Source of the DNA: Leucobacter musarum subsp. musarum
GTDB lineage: Bacteria; Actinomycetota; Actinomycetes; Actinomycetales; Microbacteriaceae
Length of the DNA: 64,000 nucleotides
Assembly (NCBI RefSeq): GCF_001273845.1
Contig: NZ_JHBW01000110.1
Coordinates: forward strand, 89,517-153,516
Direction: 5' to 3'
A model generated the notes under the pieces. It made no database searches. It saw nothing but the letters and a program-made list of their open reading frames with translations, and was not told the DNA's origin. Shown piece by piece: positions 11,423-20,719 of this stretch. How positions within the stretch are numbered: the first letter of the stretch is position 1; every line of letters begins with the position of its first letter. Position numbers and translations under genes: made by a program.

Positions 11423-12949
11423 ATGTTCGTACTCGCGATCGATATCGGCACCGAGGGCGCTCGCGCCGGAGTCTTCGACGAAACGGGAGCGCGGCTCGCC
11501 GACGCGTCGGCGTCGTACCCCACGCACTTCCCGGCCCCGGGGTGGGCGGAGCAGCATCCGACCGACTGGTGGGCTGCGGCCGTGCAGGCGTCGCGTTCGG
11601 CGCTCGCCGCAGCCGGCGCCGTGAGCGTCGCGGCGGTCAGCGTCGCCACCACGGCGTCGTCGGTGGTCGTGGCGGGCGCCGACGGTGAGCCGCTGCGGCC
11701 CGCACTGCTCTGGATGGATGGGCGTGCCGCACAAGAGGCGGCGCTCACTACGCAGATCGATCACCCGGCTCTACAGTTCGCCGGAGGGTCAGATAGCGCG
11801 GAGTGGCTCGTGCCAAAGGCGATGTGGATCGCGAAGCACGAACCAGAGGTCTACGCGGCGGCGCACCGCATCGCCGAGTCGGTCGACTACTTGACCTTTA
11901 AACTCACGGGCGACTGGGTCGGTTCGCGCATGAATGCCACCTGCAAGTGGAACTACGACCACCGCGGCGACGGGCTGCCCGAGGATCTGTACCGCGAGCT
12001 CGGGGTTGCCGGGCTCTCGGAAAAGTTGCCGCAGCGCATCTTGCCGGTCGGCGCGATCGCGGGCGAGGTCAGTGCGCGCGCGGCGGGGGAACTCGGCATC
12101 GCGCCCGGCGCCGCGGTCGTGACCGGCGGCATCGACGCGCACCTCACGCTGGTCTCGCTGTGGGGGCGCAGCGCGAACCCCGTGGCGATCGTCGCGGGAA
12201 CGTCGAACGCGTTCATCGCAGAACTCGACGATCCGGTTTTCTCGCCGACGATCTGGGGCCCATACCCCGGCGCGTTGCGCGAGGATCGATGGCTGATCGA
12301 GGGCGGGCAGATCTCGGCCGGGGCGGCGCTGTCGTGGCTGTCCGAGCGCGTGCTCGGCGTCGGGCGCGAACGCATCGGCGAGCTCGTCGCTCGTGCGTCT
12401 GACGTGCCGGCGGGCCAGCACGGCTTGATCGTGCTCGATCACTTCATGGGCAACCGCACCCCACTCCGCGATCCCAAACTGCGGGGCGCGGTGCTCGGCC
12501 TGACCCTGGGCACGACGCCGGAAGAGCTCTACCGGGCGACCGTCGAGTCCGTCGCCTACGGCACGCGTCAGGTGCTCGAATCGTTCGAGCAGGTCGGCGT
12601 GAACACTGCCGATACATTCCTCACCGGAGGGATCCGGCACAACCCGCTCTGGTTGCGCACGACCGCCGACGCACTCGGCCGCCCGGTGAAGCTTGTCGCC
12701 GGTGAGAACTTGACCACCCGTGCCCTCGCCGTGCTGGGGGTCGCCGCAATCTCGAGCGAGGCGCTGGAGGCCGTTGCCGGCCGCTTCGCACCCGAATGCA
12801 CGACGATCGAACCCGACGACAGCGCCACCGCGGCGCTCGACAACGGGTACGCGGCGTATCTGGAGGCGACCTCGGCGCTGACCGAGATCAGCCACCGGCT
12901 CGCCGATTCCGTCGCGGCGCGCGGCCAGCGCGTGGAGGTGGGGGCGTGA
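11423..12949 (+). CDS. FGGY-family carbohydrate kinase (pentulokinase-like)
   Basis: A 508-residue ATP-dependent sugar kinase. The start is ATG 11423 (MFVLAIDIGTEGARAG) with AGGAGG upstream. The N-terminal phosphate loop DIGTEG, the mid-protein GGIDAH, the GTSNAF block and the C-terminal FLTGGIRHNPLW are FGGY landmarks. GNRTP-x2-DP-x2-RG resembles ribulokinase-type members of the family. It probably phosphorylates the ketose made or imported by this operon. Its stop overlaps the next start (GTGA at 12946-12949). Confidence 0.88.
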   Translation: MFVLAIDIGTEGARAGVFDETGARLADASASYPTHFPAPGWAEQHPTDWWAAAVQASRSALAAAGAVSVAAVSVATTASSVVVAGADGEPLRPALLWMDGRAAQEAALTTQIDHPALQFAGGSDSAEWLVPKAMWIAKHEPEVYAAAHRIAESVDYLTFKLTGDWVGSRMNATCKWNYDHRGDGLPEDLYRELGVAGLSEKLPQRILPVGAIAGEVSARAAGELGIAPGAAVVTGGIDAHLTLVSLWGRSANPVAIVAGTSNAFIAELDDPVFSPTIWGPYPGALREDRWLIEGGQISAGAALSWLSERVLGVGRERIGELVARASDVPAGQHGLIVLDHFMGNRTPLRDPKLRGAVLGLTLGTTPEELYRATVESVAYGTRQVLESFEQVGVNTADTFLTGGIRHNPLWLRTTADALGRPVKLVAGENLTTRALAVLGVAAISSEALEAVAGRFAPECTTIEPDDSATAALDNGYAAYLEATSALTEISHRLADSVAARGQRVEVGA

Positions 12950-13893
12950 AGACCGATGACGACACGCTGGCGGTGCGGGCCGCCGAGCTCTATTACCAGG
13001 ATGACAAGAACCAGGCCGAGATCGCGGCGATCCTCGGGATCAACCGGTGGAAAGTCGGCCGCCTGCTGAGCTACGCCAAAGAGCGGGGCTACGTGCAGAT
13101 CGAGGTGATCCATCCGCGCGCTCGCCGTCTGCCGCTCGAGCGGGCCCTGCGCGACACGTTCGGCCTGCGCGACGCCGTCGTGGTGCCGCAGGCGGCGAAC
13201 GAGCGCGAGTCATTCCAGCGCACGACCATGGCTGCGGCGGAATTTCTCGCGACGATGCGCCCGGTTCCGCGGAGCCTCGGCATCAGTTGGGGGCGCACGC
13301 TGCAGCAGATCGCCACCGACCTGCCGGAGGCCTGGGCATCGGGCATCGAGGTGATCCAGATCAATGGCGGCGTCACCGTGAATCGCAAGGCGGGCATGGC
13401 CTCGTCGACCGCCACCACCATCGCGCAGAAGGGCGGTGGCACGGTCACGCTGCTGCCGAGCCCGGCCATTCTCGAGCAGGCGTCGACGCGCGAAGCGATC
13501 GAGGGCGACCGCACGGTCGCCGGCATTCTCGAGGCCGCGCGCGAGGCGTCGGCCTACGTGTTCAGCGCCGGTGCCGTCGGCGGCGACTCGGTGCTGGTGA
13601 GCAGCGGCTATCTCGAAGCCGCGGACCTCACCCGACTGACCGAGCTCGGCGCCGTCGGCGACGTGCTCGGCCGCTACATCGATGCCGACGGCAACATCGT
13701 CGATCCCTCGTTGAACGCCCGCACCCTCGGGCTGACCATCGCCGATCTGCAGTCGGCCGACACCGCGATCGCGGTGATCTCGGGGCGGGCGAAGTGGCCC
13801 GTCTGCCGCGCGGTTGTGCGCAGCGGCACCTGCTCGGTACTCGTCACCGACGAGGACTGCGCCACTCACCTGTTGAAGGAGCACACATCGTGA
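12946..13893 (+). CDS. SorC/DeoR-type sugar-responsive regulator
   Basis: A 315-residue regulator. The start GTG 12946 overlaps the kinase stop and has GGAGG seven bases upstream. An N-terminal helix-turn-helix (residues about 10-55: AAELYYQDDKNQAEIAAILGI..., broken here) is followed by the SorC sugar-binding domain (PF04198) with LGISWGRTL, a GGV block and FSAGAVGGDS. Family members bind phosphorylated sugars. It is embedded in the operon it probably controls, giving autoregulation, and likely recognises the TGCTC palindromes at 9157-9201. Confidence 0.9.
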   Translation: MKTDDDTLAVRAAELYYQDDKNQAEIAAILGINRWKVGRLLSYAKERGYVQIEVIHPRARRLPLERALRDTFGLRDAVVVPQAANERESFQRTTMAAAEFLATMRPVPRSLGISWGRTLQQIATDLPEAWASGIEVIQINGGVTVNRKAGMASSTATTIAQKGGGTVTLLPSPAILEQASTREAIEGDRTVAGILEAAREASAYVFSAGAVGGDSVLVSSGYLEAADLTRLTELGAVGDVLGRYIDADGNIVDPSLNARTLGLTIADLQSADTAIAVISGRAKWPVCRAVVRSGTCSVLVTDEDCATHLLKEHTS

Positions 13894-15419
13894 TCAACAC
13901 CTCCACTGCCGAGGCCGTCATCGACGACGCCGCGGCACCGCTCTTGCGCATGCGCGGTATTCGCAAGGGTTTTCCCGGCACGCTCGCACTTTCCTCGGTC
14001 GACCTCGACGTGCACGGGGGAGAAGTGCATTGCCTGCTCGGCGAGAACGGCGCAGGGAAATCGACCCTGATGAAGATCTTGGCCGGCTCCTACATTCCCG
14101 ATGCGGGCACCATCGAGATTGCGGGATCGCCCGTCGTGATGCAGCGCCCGCTCGATGGCATTGCCGCGGGCATCGCCGTCATCTATCAGGAGCTCGACCT
14201 GTTCCCCGACCTCACTGTGGCGCAGAATCTCTTCCTCGGGCACGCGCCGTCGCGCGGTGGCATCGTGCAGCGCGGTGAACGTCGCCGCTTGGCACTCGAC
14301 GCCCTTTCGCGTGTGGGAGCAGTCTTTTCGCCCGATGCGCGCGTGGCGGATCTCTCGATCGCCGATCAGCAGCTCACAGCGATCGCCCGGGCGCTCACGA
14401 CGGACGCGCGCATCATCGTGATGGACGAACCCACGGCGACGCTCGGCGAGGCCGATGTCGAAAACGTGTTCCGCGTCATCCGCCGACTCACTGAAGAAGG
14501 CCGTGCGGTCATTTACATTTCTCACCGACTCGACGAGATTCGGGCGATCGGTACGCGCATCACCGTGTTGCGTGACGGGGTGGGCGCGGCCAGGTACGCC
14601 GTCGCAGACACCGATGCCGAGCGCTGGATCTCGGACATGATCGGCGACAAGAAGGCCGAGCTCACCGAGCACCGGGAACGCCGGGAGTTCTCCGATGACG
14701 TCGCACTCGGCATCGACGAAGTTTCCATTCCCGGCTTGATCGATATTCGTGGCATCGAGGTGCGATCCGGCGAGATCGTCGGTCTCGCGGGTCTCGGCGG
14801 CGCTGGACGCACGACGCTGCTTTCCGCACTATTCGGTGCACGGCCCGCCGCAAGACGCCTTCGGGTGCTCGGCAAGCCCGCGTCGATCCGTTCGGTGAAA
14901 GACGCGATCGGGCACCGCTTCGGGTTGGTGCCTGAGAGTCGCAAGACCGAGGGGCTGCTGCTCGGGCTCTCCGTCGCCCGCAACGCGGGCCTCGCGGCTC
15001 TGCGAGGAACGGGGTGGTTGCGGCCCCGAGAGCGATCGGCGGCTCGCACGGCGCCGATCCTGCGCGATCTCGCGGTGAAGCACGCCAACGGCAACCAGGC
15101 CGTCGGCCTGCTCTCCGGCGGCAACCAGCAGAAGGTCGTACTGGCCAAGTGGCTCGCACGCGACACCCGCGTGCTGCTGCTCGATGAGCCCACGCGCGGC
15201 CTCGATATCGGCGCGAAAGCCGACCTGTATCGGCAGGTGCGCGCTCTCGCCGACCAGGGCGCAGCCGTGCTCGTCGCATCGAGCGAGCTCGGCGAGCTCA
15301 TGGCGAATGCGGACCGCATCGTCGTGCTGCACGAGGGGCGCAACATCGGAGAATTCGATCCGATCGTCGACACCGAAGAGACGATCAGTCACGCGATTAT
15401 CAGCGGAAAGGCATCATGA
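13890..15419 (+). CDS. Sugar ABC transporter ATP-binding protein (RbsA-type, two NBDs)
   Basis: A 509-residue tandem ATPase energising sugar import. The start GTG 13890 overlaps the regulator stop (GTGA) and has AAGGAG upstream. NBD1 has Walker A GENGAGKST, a Q-loop YQELD and Walker B VMDEPTATL. NBD2 has a degenerate Walker A GLGGAGRTT but an intact LSGGNQQKV signature and LLLDEPTRGLDIGAK. This asymmetry is normal for RbsA/XylG/MglA proteins. Its stop overlaps the permease start (ATGA). Confidence 0.95.
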   Translation: MINTSTAEAVIDDAAAPLLRMRGIRKGFPGTLALSSVDLDVHGGEVHCLLGENGAGKSTLMKILAGSYIPDAGTIEIAGSPVVMQRPLDGIAAGIAVIYQELDLFPDLTVAQNLFLGHAPSRGGIVQRGERRRLALDALSRVGAVFSPDARVADLSIADQQLTAIARALTTDARIIVMDEPTATLGEADVENVFRVIRRLTEEGRAVIYISHRLDEIRAIGTRITVLRDGVGAARYAVADTDAERWISDMIGDKKAELTEHRERREFSDDVALGIDEVSIPGLIDIRGIEVRSGEIVGLAGLGGAGRTTLLSALFGARPAARRLRVLGKPASIRSVKDAIGHRFGLVPESRKTEGLLLGLSVARNAGLAALRGTGWLRPRERSAARTAPILRDLAVKHANGNQAVGLLSGGNQQKVVLAKWLARDTRVLLLDEPTRGLDIGAKADLYRQVRALADQGAAVLVASSELGELMANADRIVVLHEGRNIGEFDPIVDTEETISHAIISGKAS

Positions 15420-16432
15420 ACGCAACGCAGACCGCACCGAAGCCGGTGCAGACGGACACCGTCGTCCGACCGACCTGGAAGCAGCGCAGTTCCGGGTGGC
15501 TCATCAAGGGCAACCTCTTGATCGTCTTCGTGGTGATCTGCGCGATCGCCGCGCTGCTCAGCCCCGACTTCCTGACGGTGCGCAACATCTCGAACCTGCT
15601 GCAGCAGTCGAGCCTCACCGGCATCATCGCCATCGGCATGACGCTGGTCATTCTGACGAGCGGTATCGATCTGGCAGTCGGCTCGACTGCCGCGCTGAGC
15701 GGCATGCTCGTCGCGATCCTGCTCGATGGCAAGATGCCCATCGCGTTCGCGGTCATCGTCTCGCTCGCCGCTGGCATCGGTATCGGCCTGCTCATGGGGG
15801 CGGTGTCGTCGTGGATCAGGCTGCCGGCGTTCATCGTGACGCTCGCCGGGCTCACCGCGGTGCGCGGGTGGGCCTACACCCTGACCGACGGTCGACCGGC
15901 TGGCTCGGGGCTGCCCGACTCCTTCACGATCATCGGCGGCGGTTATCTGGGGATCCTGCCGCTCACCGGGCTTATTTTCATCGCGGTGACGATCGGCACG
16001 GCGCTCATCCTGCGCTACACGACCTTCGGCGAGTACATCTACGCGGTCGGCAGCAATGAGGAAGCCGCGCGGCTCTCGGGCGTTCCCGTGAACTGGGTCA
16101 AGACCGCGGTCTTTGGCTTCTCCGGACTGACGGCGGCGCTGGCTGGCGTGCTACTCACGAGTCGACTCACGATTGGTCAGCCGACCGCCTTCCAGGGAGC
16201 CGAACTCGACGCGATCGCGGCGGTCGTGCTCGGCGGCACGAGCCTCTTCGGTGGGCGCGGTAGCGTGGGCGGTACCTTCGTCGCGGTGCTGCTGCTCTCG
16301 GTGTTGAAGAACCTCTTCAACCTCATGGGCATCGGATCGTTCGTGCAGATGATCGCCACCGGCCTGATCCTCGTACTCGCACTCATCTTGAACAAGGTTC
16401 TGGACGCTCGCGCTCAGGCCGCCGCCCGCTGA
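15416..16432 (+). CDS. Sugar ABC transporter permease (RbsC-type)
   Basis: A 338-residue inner-membrane permease of the BPD_transp_2 family with about nine to ten hydrophobic helices. The family block [16 protein letters not shown] (cytoplasmic coupling loop) and [12 protein letters not shown] near the end are characteristic. The ATG overlaps the ATPase stop. A homodimer with the tandem ATPase and the upstream lipoprotein would form a complete importer. The first 40 residues are a charged cytoplasmic tail. Confidence 0.95.
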   Translation: MNATQTAPKPVQTDTVVRPTWKQRSSGWLIKGNLLIVFVVICAIAALLSPDFLTVRNISNLLQQSSLTGIIAIGMTLVILTSGIDLAVGSTAALSGMLVAILLDGKMPIAFAVIVSLAAGIGIGLLMGAVSSWIRLPAFIVTLAGLTAVRGWAYTLTDGRPAGSGLPDSFTIIGGGYLGILPLTGLIFIAVTIGTALILRYTTFGEYIYAVGSNEEAARLSGVPVNWVKTAVFGFSGLTAALAGVLLTSRLTIGQPTAFQGAELDAIAAVVLGGTSLFGGRGSVGGTFVAVLLLSVLKNLFNLMGIGSFVQMIATGLILVLALILNKVLDARAQAAAR

Positions 16433-16454
16433 CCCGTCACTGAGGAGAACACCC

Positions 16455-17132
16455 ATGAACAGCGCATCTCTCGACCTCGCCCGCACCATCGACCACACGT
16501 TTCTCAAGCCCGAGGGGCGTCGCGCCGACGTCGAGGAAGCGGTCGCCGAAGCTGCCGCCCTCGGCACATACAGCGTGTGCGTCTCGCCCTCCGAGCTGCC
16601 GCTCGTGCTGCCCGAGGGCAGCTCGCTCAAAATCACCGCAGTGTGCGGGTTTCCGAGCGGCAAGCATCAGTCGTCGGTGAAAGCGGCGGAGGCGGCCCTC
16701 GCCGTGACGCAGGGTGCCGACGAGATCGATATGGTGATCGATTTCGGTGCCGCGCTCGACGGGCGCATCGATGCCGTCGAGGCCGACATTCGCGCGGTGC
16801 GCGAGGCCGTGCCCGCACCCACAGTGCTCAAGGTGATCATCGAATCGGCGGCGCTCGACGACGCCACGATCACCGCCGTGTGCGGTGCGGCGGAGGCGGC
16901 TGGGGCCGACTTCGTGAAGACCTCGACGGGCTTCCACCCGGCAGGCGGCGCGACCGTGCACGCGGTCGAGGTGATGCGTGCCGCAGTGGGGGATCGCGTC
17001 GCCATCAAGGCATCCGGCGGCATCCGCAATCGCGACGATGCCGAGGCTATGCTGCGCGCCGGAGCGTCGCGTCTCGGCCTGTCGTCGAGCCGCACCGTGC
17101 TCGACGGCGGCACCGGCAACGCGTCGTACTGA
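16455..17132 (+). CDS. deoC: Deoxyribose-phosphate aldolase
   Basis: A 225-residue class I aldolase, standard DERA length. The Schiff-base lysine is K155 in FVKTSTGF. The second active-site lysine is K185 in IKASGGIR, and the acid D92 is in [13 protein letters not shown] cleaves 2-deoxyribose-5-phosphate to glyceraldehyde-3-phosphate and acetaldehyde. GAGGAG stands seven bases before the ATG. As last gene of a sugar-uptake operon without deoxynucleoside phosphorylases or phosphopentomutase, it more likely serves sugar catabolism than nucleoside salvage; a deoxy or related sugar phosphate is the inferred substrate. Confidence 0.93.
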   Translation: MNSASLDLARTIDHTFLKPEGRRADVEEAVAEAAALGTYSVCVSPSELPLVLPEGSSLKITAVCGFPSGKHQSSVKAAEAALAVTQGADEIDMVIDFGAALDGRIDAVEADIRAVREAVPAPTVLKVIIESAALDDATITAVCGAAEAAGADFVKTSTGFHPAGGATVHAVEVMRAAVGDRVAIKASGGIRNRDDAEAMLRAGASRLGLSSSRTVLDGGTGNASY

Positions 17133-17145
17133 CGTAGCCCGCTTC

Positions 17146-17173
17146 GGGTGTTGGGTGTTGGGTGTTGGGAGTT
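17146..17173. repeat. 7-bp minisatellite GGGTGTT x4
   Basis: Three perfect GGGTGTT units and one GGGAGTT, between deoC and the HNH gene. Confidence 0.9.
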
Positions 17174-17266
17174 CGGTGCTTTGCTGTGGTGAGCTGCACT
17201 GAGCGCTTGCCGCTGCAACTGTTGAATGCTCAACAACGATTCCGTGAAAAATTGGGAATCTGATCT

Positions 17267-17300
17267 GCGGCGTGCGGCGTGCGGCGTGCGGCGTGCGGCG
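17267..17300. repeat. 7-bp minisatellite GCGGCGT x4
   Basis: Four perfect GCGGCGT units (17267-17294) plus a partial one, just before the HNH gene. Same 7-bp period as the array at 17146, different sequence. Confidence 0.9.
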
Positions 17301-17336
17301 GCGATGAATGTCGGTGGTGGGTCTCATGCTGGAGGT

Positions 17337-18776
17337 ATGGACGCAGCAGAGATCTTCCCCGAGCCGCAGGGTGGCGCGCTCGACTGCGTGTTGCGTGAAT
17401 TGGCGGGCGTCGAGGCTGAAATTCGCGCGGCCGAGGGGCGCAAGCGTGAGCTGCTCGCCGAAGTGCGGAGGCTCAGTGACGAGGTCTGCGACGCGCGAAG
17501 GCGGTCTGGCGCCGCTGCCGAGATGGTGTACCGGGCGGCGGCGGCCGAGGTGGGGTTCACGCTCTCCATCTCCGATCGCAGTGCTGAGGCACTCATCGCG
17601 CGCTCGCGTGAGCTGAGCGTGGAATTTCCTGCGGTGCTGGAGTCGCTCGGCGCCGGGCGCATTTCGGCGGCACACGCTGCAGCGGTCGCTGATGCCGGAG
17701 CACTTGTGCAGGGCGCGGCCGCGCGCCGGGACTACACCGAGGCGGCGCTGCGTGTGGCAGAGGGTGAGACCCCGAATCGCACCCGTCGTGCGGCGCGGGT
17801 GCTCGCTGCTCAATTCGCGGAGGCGAGCTTTTCGGAGCGTTACGCACGTGCAGCGGAGCATCGTGCGGTCTGGGTGACCCCGCTTGACGACGGCATGGCT
17901 GAGTTGCACGCCGTGGTCGACGCTGCGGCGGCGTCCGCGTTGCATGATCGGTTGACTCGGGGTGCCCGGGCACAGCTCGACGCTGCGGCACGCGCGGCAG
18001 TCGCCTTGCCGAACGCCAGCGCCAGTCAGAATGCCGGAGCCAGCCTGAACGCCAGCAACCCCTCGGCCATTGGTCCCGTCCGCACGCTGGCACAAGCTCG
18101 TGCCGACCTCTTCGTTGAGCTGCTGCTCAACGGCGACCCAACTTCGGCCTGGCAGTCTCAGGGTGGGGTCAGCATGAGCGGTATCGACGCACGGGTGCAG
18201 GTGGTCGTTCCTGCGCAGATGCTCGGCGGAGCGGCGAGCCCACTGTCTGCCGAAGACCTCGGCCAGTCACAGCATCCCCAACGAGGGGCAGCGGGTGATG
18301 TTCCACCGGTAGGTATCGCGGAACTCGACGGGTACGGGCCGATCCCGGCAGCACGAGCGCGACTGCTTGCGGGGCTCGCGAAAACCTGGGATCGCGTGGC
18401 GGTCGACCCCGAGACCGGGGAAGTGCTGGCCGTCGATCGATATCGTCCGTCGGAAGAACAGCTCAGATTCTTGCGGGCACGCGACCAGCATTGTCGGTTC
18501 CCCGGGTGCACCATCGTGCCGTTCAGAGCCGACATCGACCACACTCGCGATGCGGTGCTCGGTGGCGAAACCTCGATCACCAATCTCGCCGTGCTCTGCC
18601 GTCGGCATCACACCATGAAACATCACGCGGGCATGAACATGGTGCAGCACGCCAACGGAACGATCGACTGGACGTCGCCACGGGGTCAGCGCCAACGCGA
18701 ACGACCTCCCTCTCGAGTGCGGTTCGCGCGTGTACCGATCGAACCGCCATTCGGCGAAGCCGAGCAGGCGGCATAG
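17337..18776 (+). CDS. DUF222 / HNH endonuclease domain protein
   Basis: A 479-residue protein from ATG 17337. The start is uncertain because GGAGGT is directly adjacent and the frame is open upstream. The N-terminal two thirds are an Ala-rich helical DUF222 region, including a short low-complexity NAS-rich insert (about residues 220-245). The C terminus has an HNH nuclease fold: CRFPGC, then DIDHT, GG-x-TS-x2-NL and LCRRHHTMKH, with Cys pairs for zinc. The family is multicopy in actinobacteria, probably a nuclease of unclear role (DNA repair, defence or selfish spread). Two minisatellites lie just upstream. Confidence 0.85.
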   Translation: MDAAEIFPEPQGGALDCVLRELAGVEAEIRAAEGRKRELLAEVRRLSDEVCDARRRSGAAAEMVYRAAAAEVGFTLSISDRSAEALIARSRELSVEFPAVLESLGAGRISAAHAAAVADAGALVQGAAARRDYTEAALRVAEGETPNRTRRAARVLAAQFAEASFSERYARAAEHRAVWVTPLDDGMAELHAVVDAAAASALHDRLTRGARAQLDAAARAAVALPNASASQNAGASLNASNPSAIGPVRTLAQARADLFVELLLNGDPTSAWQSQGGVSMSGIDARVQVVVPAQMLGGAASPLSAEDLGQSQHPQRGAAGDVPPVGIAELDGYGPIPAARARLLAGLAKTWDRVAVDPETGEVLAVDRYRPSEEQLRFLRARDQHCRFPGCTIVPFRADIDHTRDAVLGGETSITNLAVLCRRHHTMKHHAGMNMVQHANGTIDWTSPRGQRQRERPPSRVRFARVPIEPPFGEAEQAA

Positions 18777-18849
18777 CGAGGCGCCGCGGTGCCGCGGTGA
18801 ATCAGCGCCCCGGTGAATCGGCGGAGCACCGCGTACGCTGCGCCGACGT

Positions 18850-19215
18850 TTAGTGAACCCGCAGCTCCTGACCGGCGCGCCAGACGGCGACCGTCAACGG
18901 GGGAGCGCTCAGCGCGATCTCTCGCAGCAGCTCGAACTCGACGCGGTCGGCATTGCGCCGATGGATCTCTGCGTCCGCGCCTCCGGCACGCGCTGCCAGC
19001 CGAGCGAGGCCGAACTCCGCGAGCAGGCCGCGCTCTTCGAGCATCTCGTCGCGCAGCGCGAGGACCACGAAATCGTCGACGTCGGGAACCTCGGCAAAAG
19101 CTTCTGCCGGATCCTCACCATCGCGTACCCGGTGTTCGAGGATGGTTTGCCGCTCCAGCCGCGCGTCCGAACGGAGCTGCACGAGCCGTTCCGTCGTCAG
19201 GTGCAGGGTCGTCAT
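18850..19215 (-). CDS. Conserved-type small protein of unknown function
   Basis: A 121-residue soluble, charged protein (Glu/Arg-rich helices, for example EERGLLAEFGLARLAARAGG) with a hydrophobic C-terminal strand region (PPLTVAVWRAGQELRVH). No export signal or recognised domain. Its ATG overlaps the stop of the O-antigen-ligase gene (ATGA at 19212-19215), so the two are probably co-translated. Confidence 0.65.
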   Translation of the reverse strand: MTTLHLTTERLVQLRSDARLERQTILEHRVRDGEDPAEAFAEVPDVDDFVVLALRDEMLEERGLLAEFGLARLAARAGGADAEIHRRNADRVEFELLREIALSAPPLTVAVWRAGQELRVH

Positions 19216-20648
19216 CGTGATGCCTGCTGTCGTGCTTGCGCGGCCTGCTCGTCACCCGATGCTGCAGCCGAGCCGCGCGCTACACGGATCGCGCCCGTGT
19301 CGTGCGTGATGGGCACGCGCCGCCACGGGATGAGCGTGGGTTCTGCCTCGAGCGAGGGCAGAGCGAAGTCGAACCGCGACTTGACCGCGAGAAGCACGAG
19401 CAGCAGCCAGTTGCCCTCGATGAGCAGTCGGCTCTCGGTGAGCGACTGCACCAGCAGCGCGACGACGAGCAGGAACGGCCAGAGCGCACTCGTCGCGTAG
19501 GGCAGCGGCGGGCCGTAGCCACGACGCGGCGGATCGACGGCGCGGAACCACACCCGCCACGTGGTCAGCACGATCAGCGGCGCAAACGCGAGCACCCCGA
19601 CGATGCCGAGCTGGAACCAGACGTCGAGCCAGGCGTTGTGCGCACTCATGACCGAGACACCGGCCTTGACATCGAGCGACTTGAAAGGCTCTGCCCAGGG
19701 CGCCCAGTAGCTCACCCAGCCCCAGCCGAACCAGGGCCGCTGATCCGCCAATTCGATGACCTTGTGCCAGGTCTCGACCCGGCCCGTGAGGTCTCCGCTC
19801 TTGCCGAGCAGCCCGAAGACGAAGTCGCGGGCGAACAGCGCCGCCCCGATCGCGGCGGCGAGCAGCACACCGCCCGTCGCGTAGAGCGGCACGCGGCGCT
19901 CCGGGCCGAGGCGACGCGCCCACAGCGCCAACGCAAGCGCGACGAGTACCGCGGCGAGTGCCACCCACACGGTGGCGGCGCGGGTGAGCAGAATGATGCC
20001 GAACGACACCGCCACCCAGAACCAGCCCCAGACGGGGCGCACGAGCCCCGCTCGCAGTTGTATGCCGAAGATGATGACGCCGAGCAATGCGAGGAAGCCG
20101 AGCAGCACCGAGCTCGCGACGAGACCCTGGATCGGCCCGCCGGCGAACAGCAGGTCCCGGCTCCAGTAGAGCAGCTTCGGGATGCGCCCCTCAGGGATAG
20201 GAATGAAGTTCTGCAGCAGCGGTTCGCGCACGATCACCGCGACGAACAGCTCGAAGACGAGCGAGAGCCCCAGCAGATAGCGCAGGGCCGTGCCGAGCGT
20301 GCGCAGCACCTCGTGCCACGAGAGTACGAACGCGATCACCACGGCGAGGAGCGTGGTCGCCAACTGGGCGAGCACGCCGAGCACGCTCTCGACGCGGTAC
20401 TGCGACCATGCGATGGACAGGATCGCGAGGCCGAGGAACCAGTAGAGCGGAGCGGGCAGCCGGTACCAGCGGAACCGATCCGGGCGCTCGCGCACGAAGA
20501 TGACGACGCCCCAGACCACGAGCGCGGCGGCGAGCCCCAGAAAACCGGGCCAGTCGACCATGTTGCGCAGGCCGTTGGCGCCCAAAGTGAGGATGAACAC
20601 GCAGATCGCGTACGCGCTCACTCCGAGTCTCGTCTTGCTCTCCGACAT
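19212..20648 (-). CDS. O-antigen ligase / polymerase-family membrane protein
   Basis: A 478-residue protein with about eleven hydrophobic helices and the large outside loop typical of Wzy_C (PF04932) enzymes, including SGDLTGRVETWHKVIELADQ (broken motif: R-x-x-x-W near the loop) and SAHNAWLDVWFQLGIVG. These proteins join or polymerise lipid-linked glycans on the outer face of the membrane. In a Gram-positive cell it more likely transfers a wall or capsule polysaccharide than LPS. The C-terminal 40 residues are a cytoplasmic tail. Divergent from manA, which makes mannose-6-phosphate for GDP-mannose, a plausible precursor link. Confidence 0.82.
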   Translation of the reverse strand: MSESKTRLGVSAYAICVFILTLGANGLRNMVDWPGFLGLAAALVVWGVVIFVRERPDRFRWYRLPAPLYWFLGLAILSIAWSQYRVESVLGVLAQLATTLLAVVIAFVLSWHEVLRTLGTALRYLLGLSLVFELFVAVIVREPLLQNFIPIPEGRIPKLLYWSRDLLFAGGPIQGLVASSVLLGFLALLGVIIFGIQLRAGLVRPVWGWFWVAVSFGIILLTRAATVWVALAAVLVALALALWARRLGPERRVPLYATGGVLLAAAIGAALFARDFVFGLLGKSGDLTGRVETWHKVIELADQRPWFGWGWVSYWAPWAEPFKSLDVKAGVSVMSAHNAWLDVWFQLGIVGVLAFAPLIVLTTWRVWFRAVDPPRRGYGPPLPYATSALWPFLLVVALLVQSLTESRLLIEGNWLLLVLLAVKSRFDFALPSLEAEPTLIPWRRVPITHDTGAIRVARGSAAASGDEQAAQARQQASR

Positions 20649-20654
20649 AGTCGG

Positions 20655-20660
20655 TATGGT
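20655..20660 (+). promoter_or_regulatory. Candidate -10 box of manA
   Basis: TATGGT fits TANNNT, about 60 nt before the manA GTG, within the 71-bp divergent gap. Confidence 0.35.
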
Positions 20661-20719
20661 AGTTCATGCTTCACGGGGGACCATGTGCAGCTGACGCCTG
20701 CGGGCAGCGGAGGAAAGAC

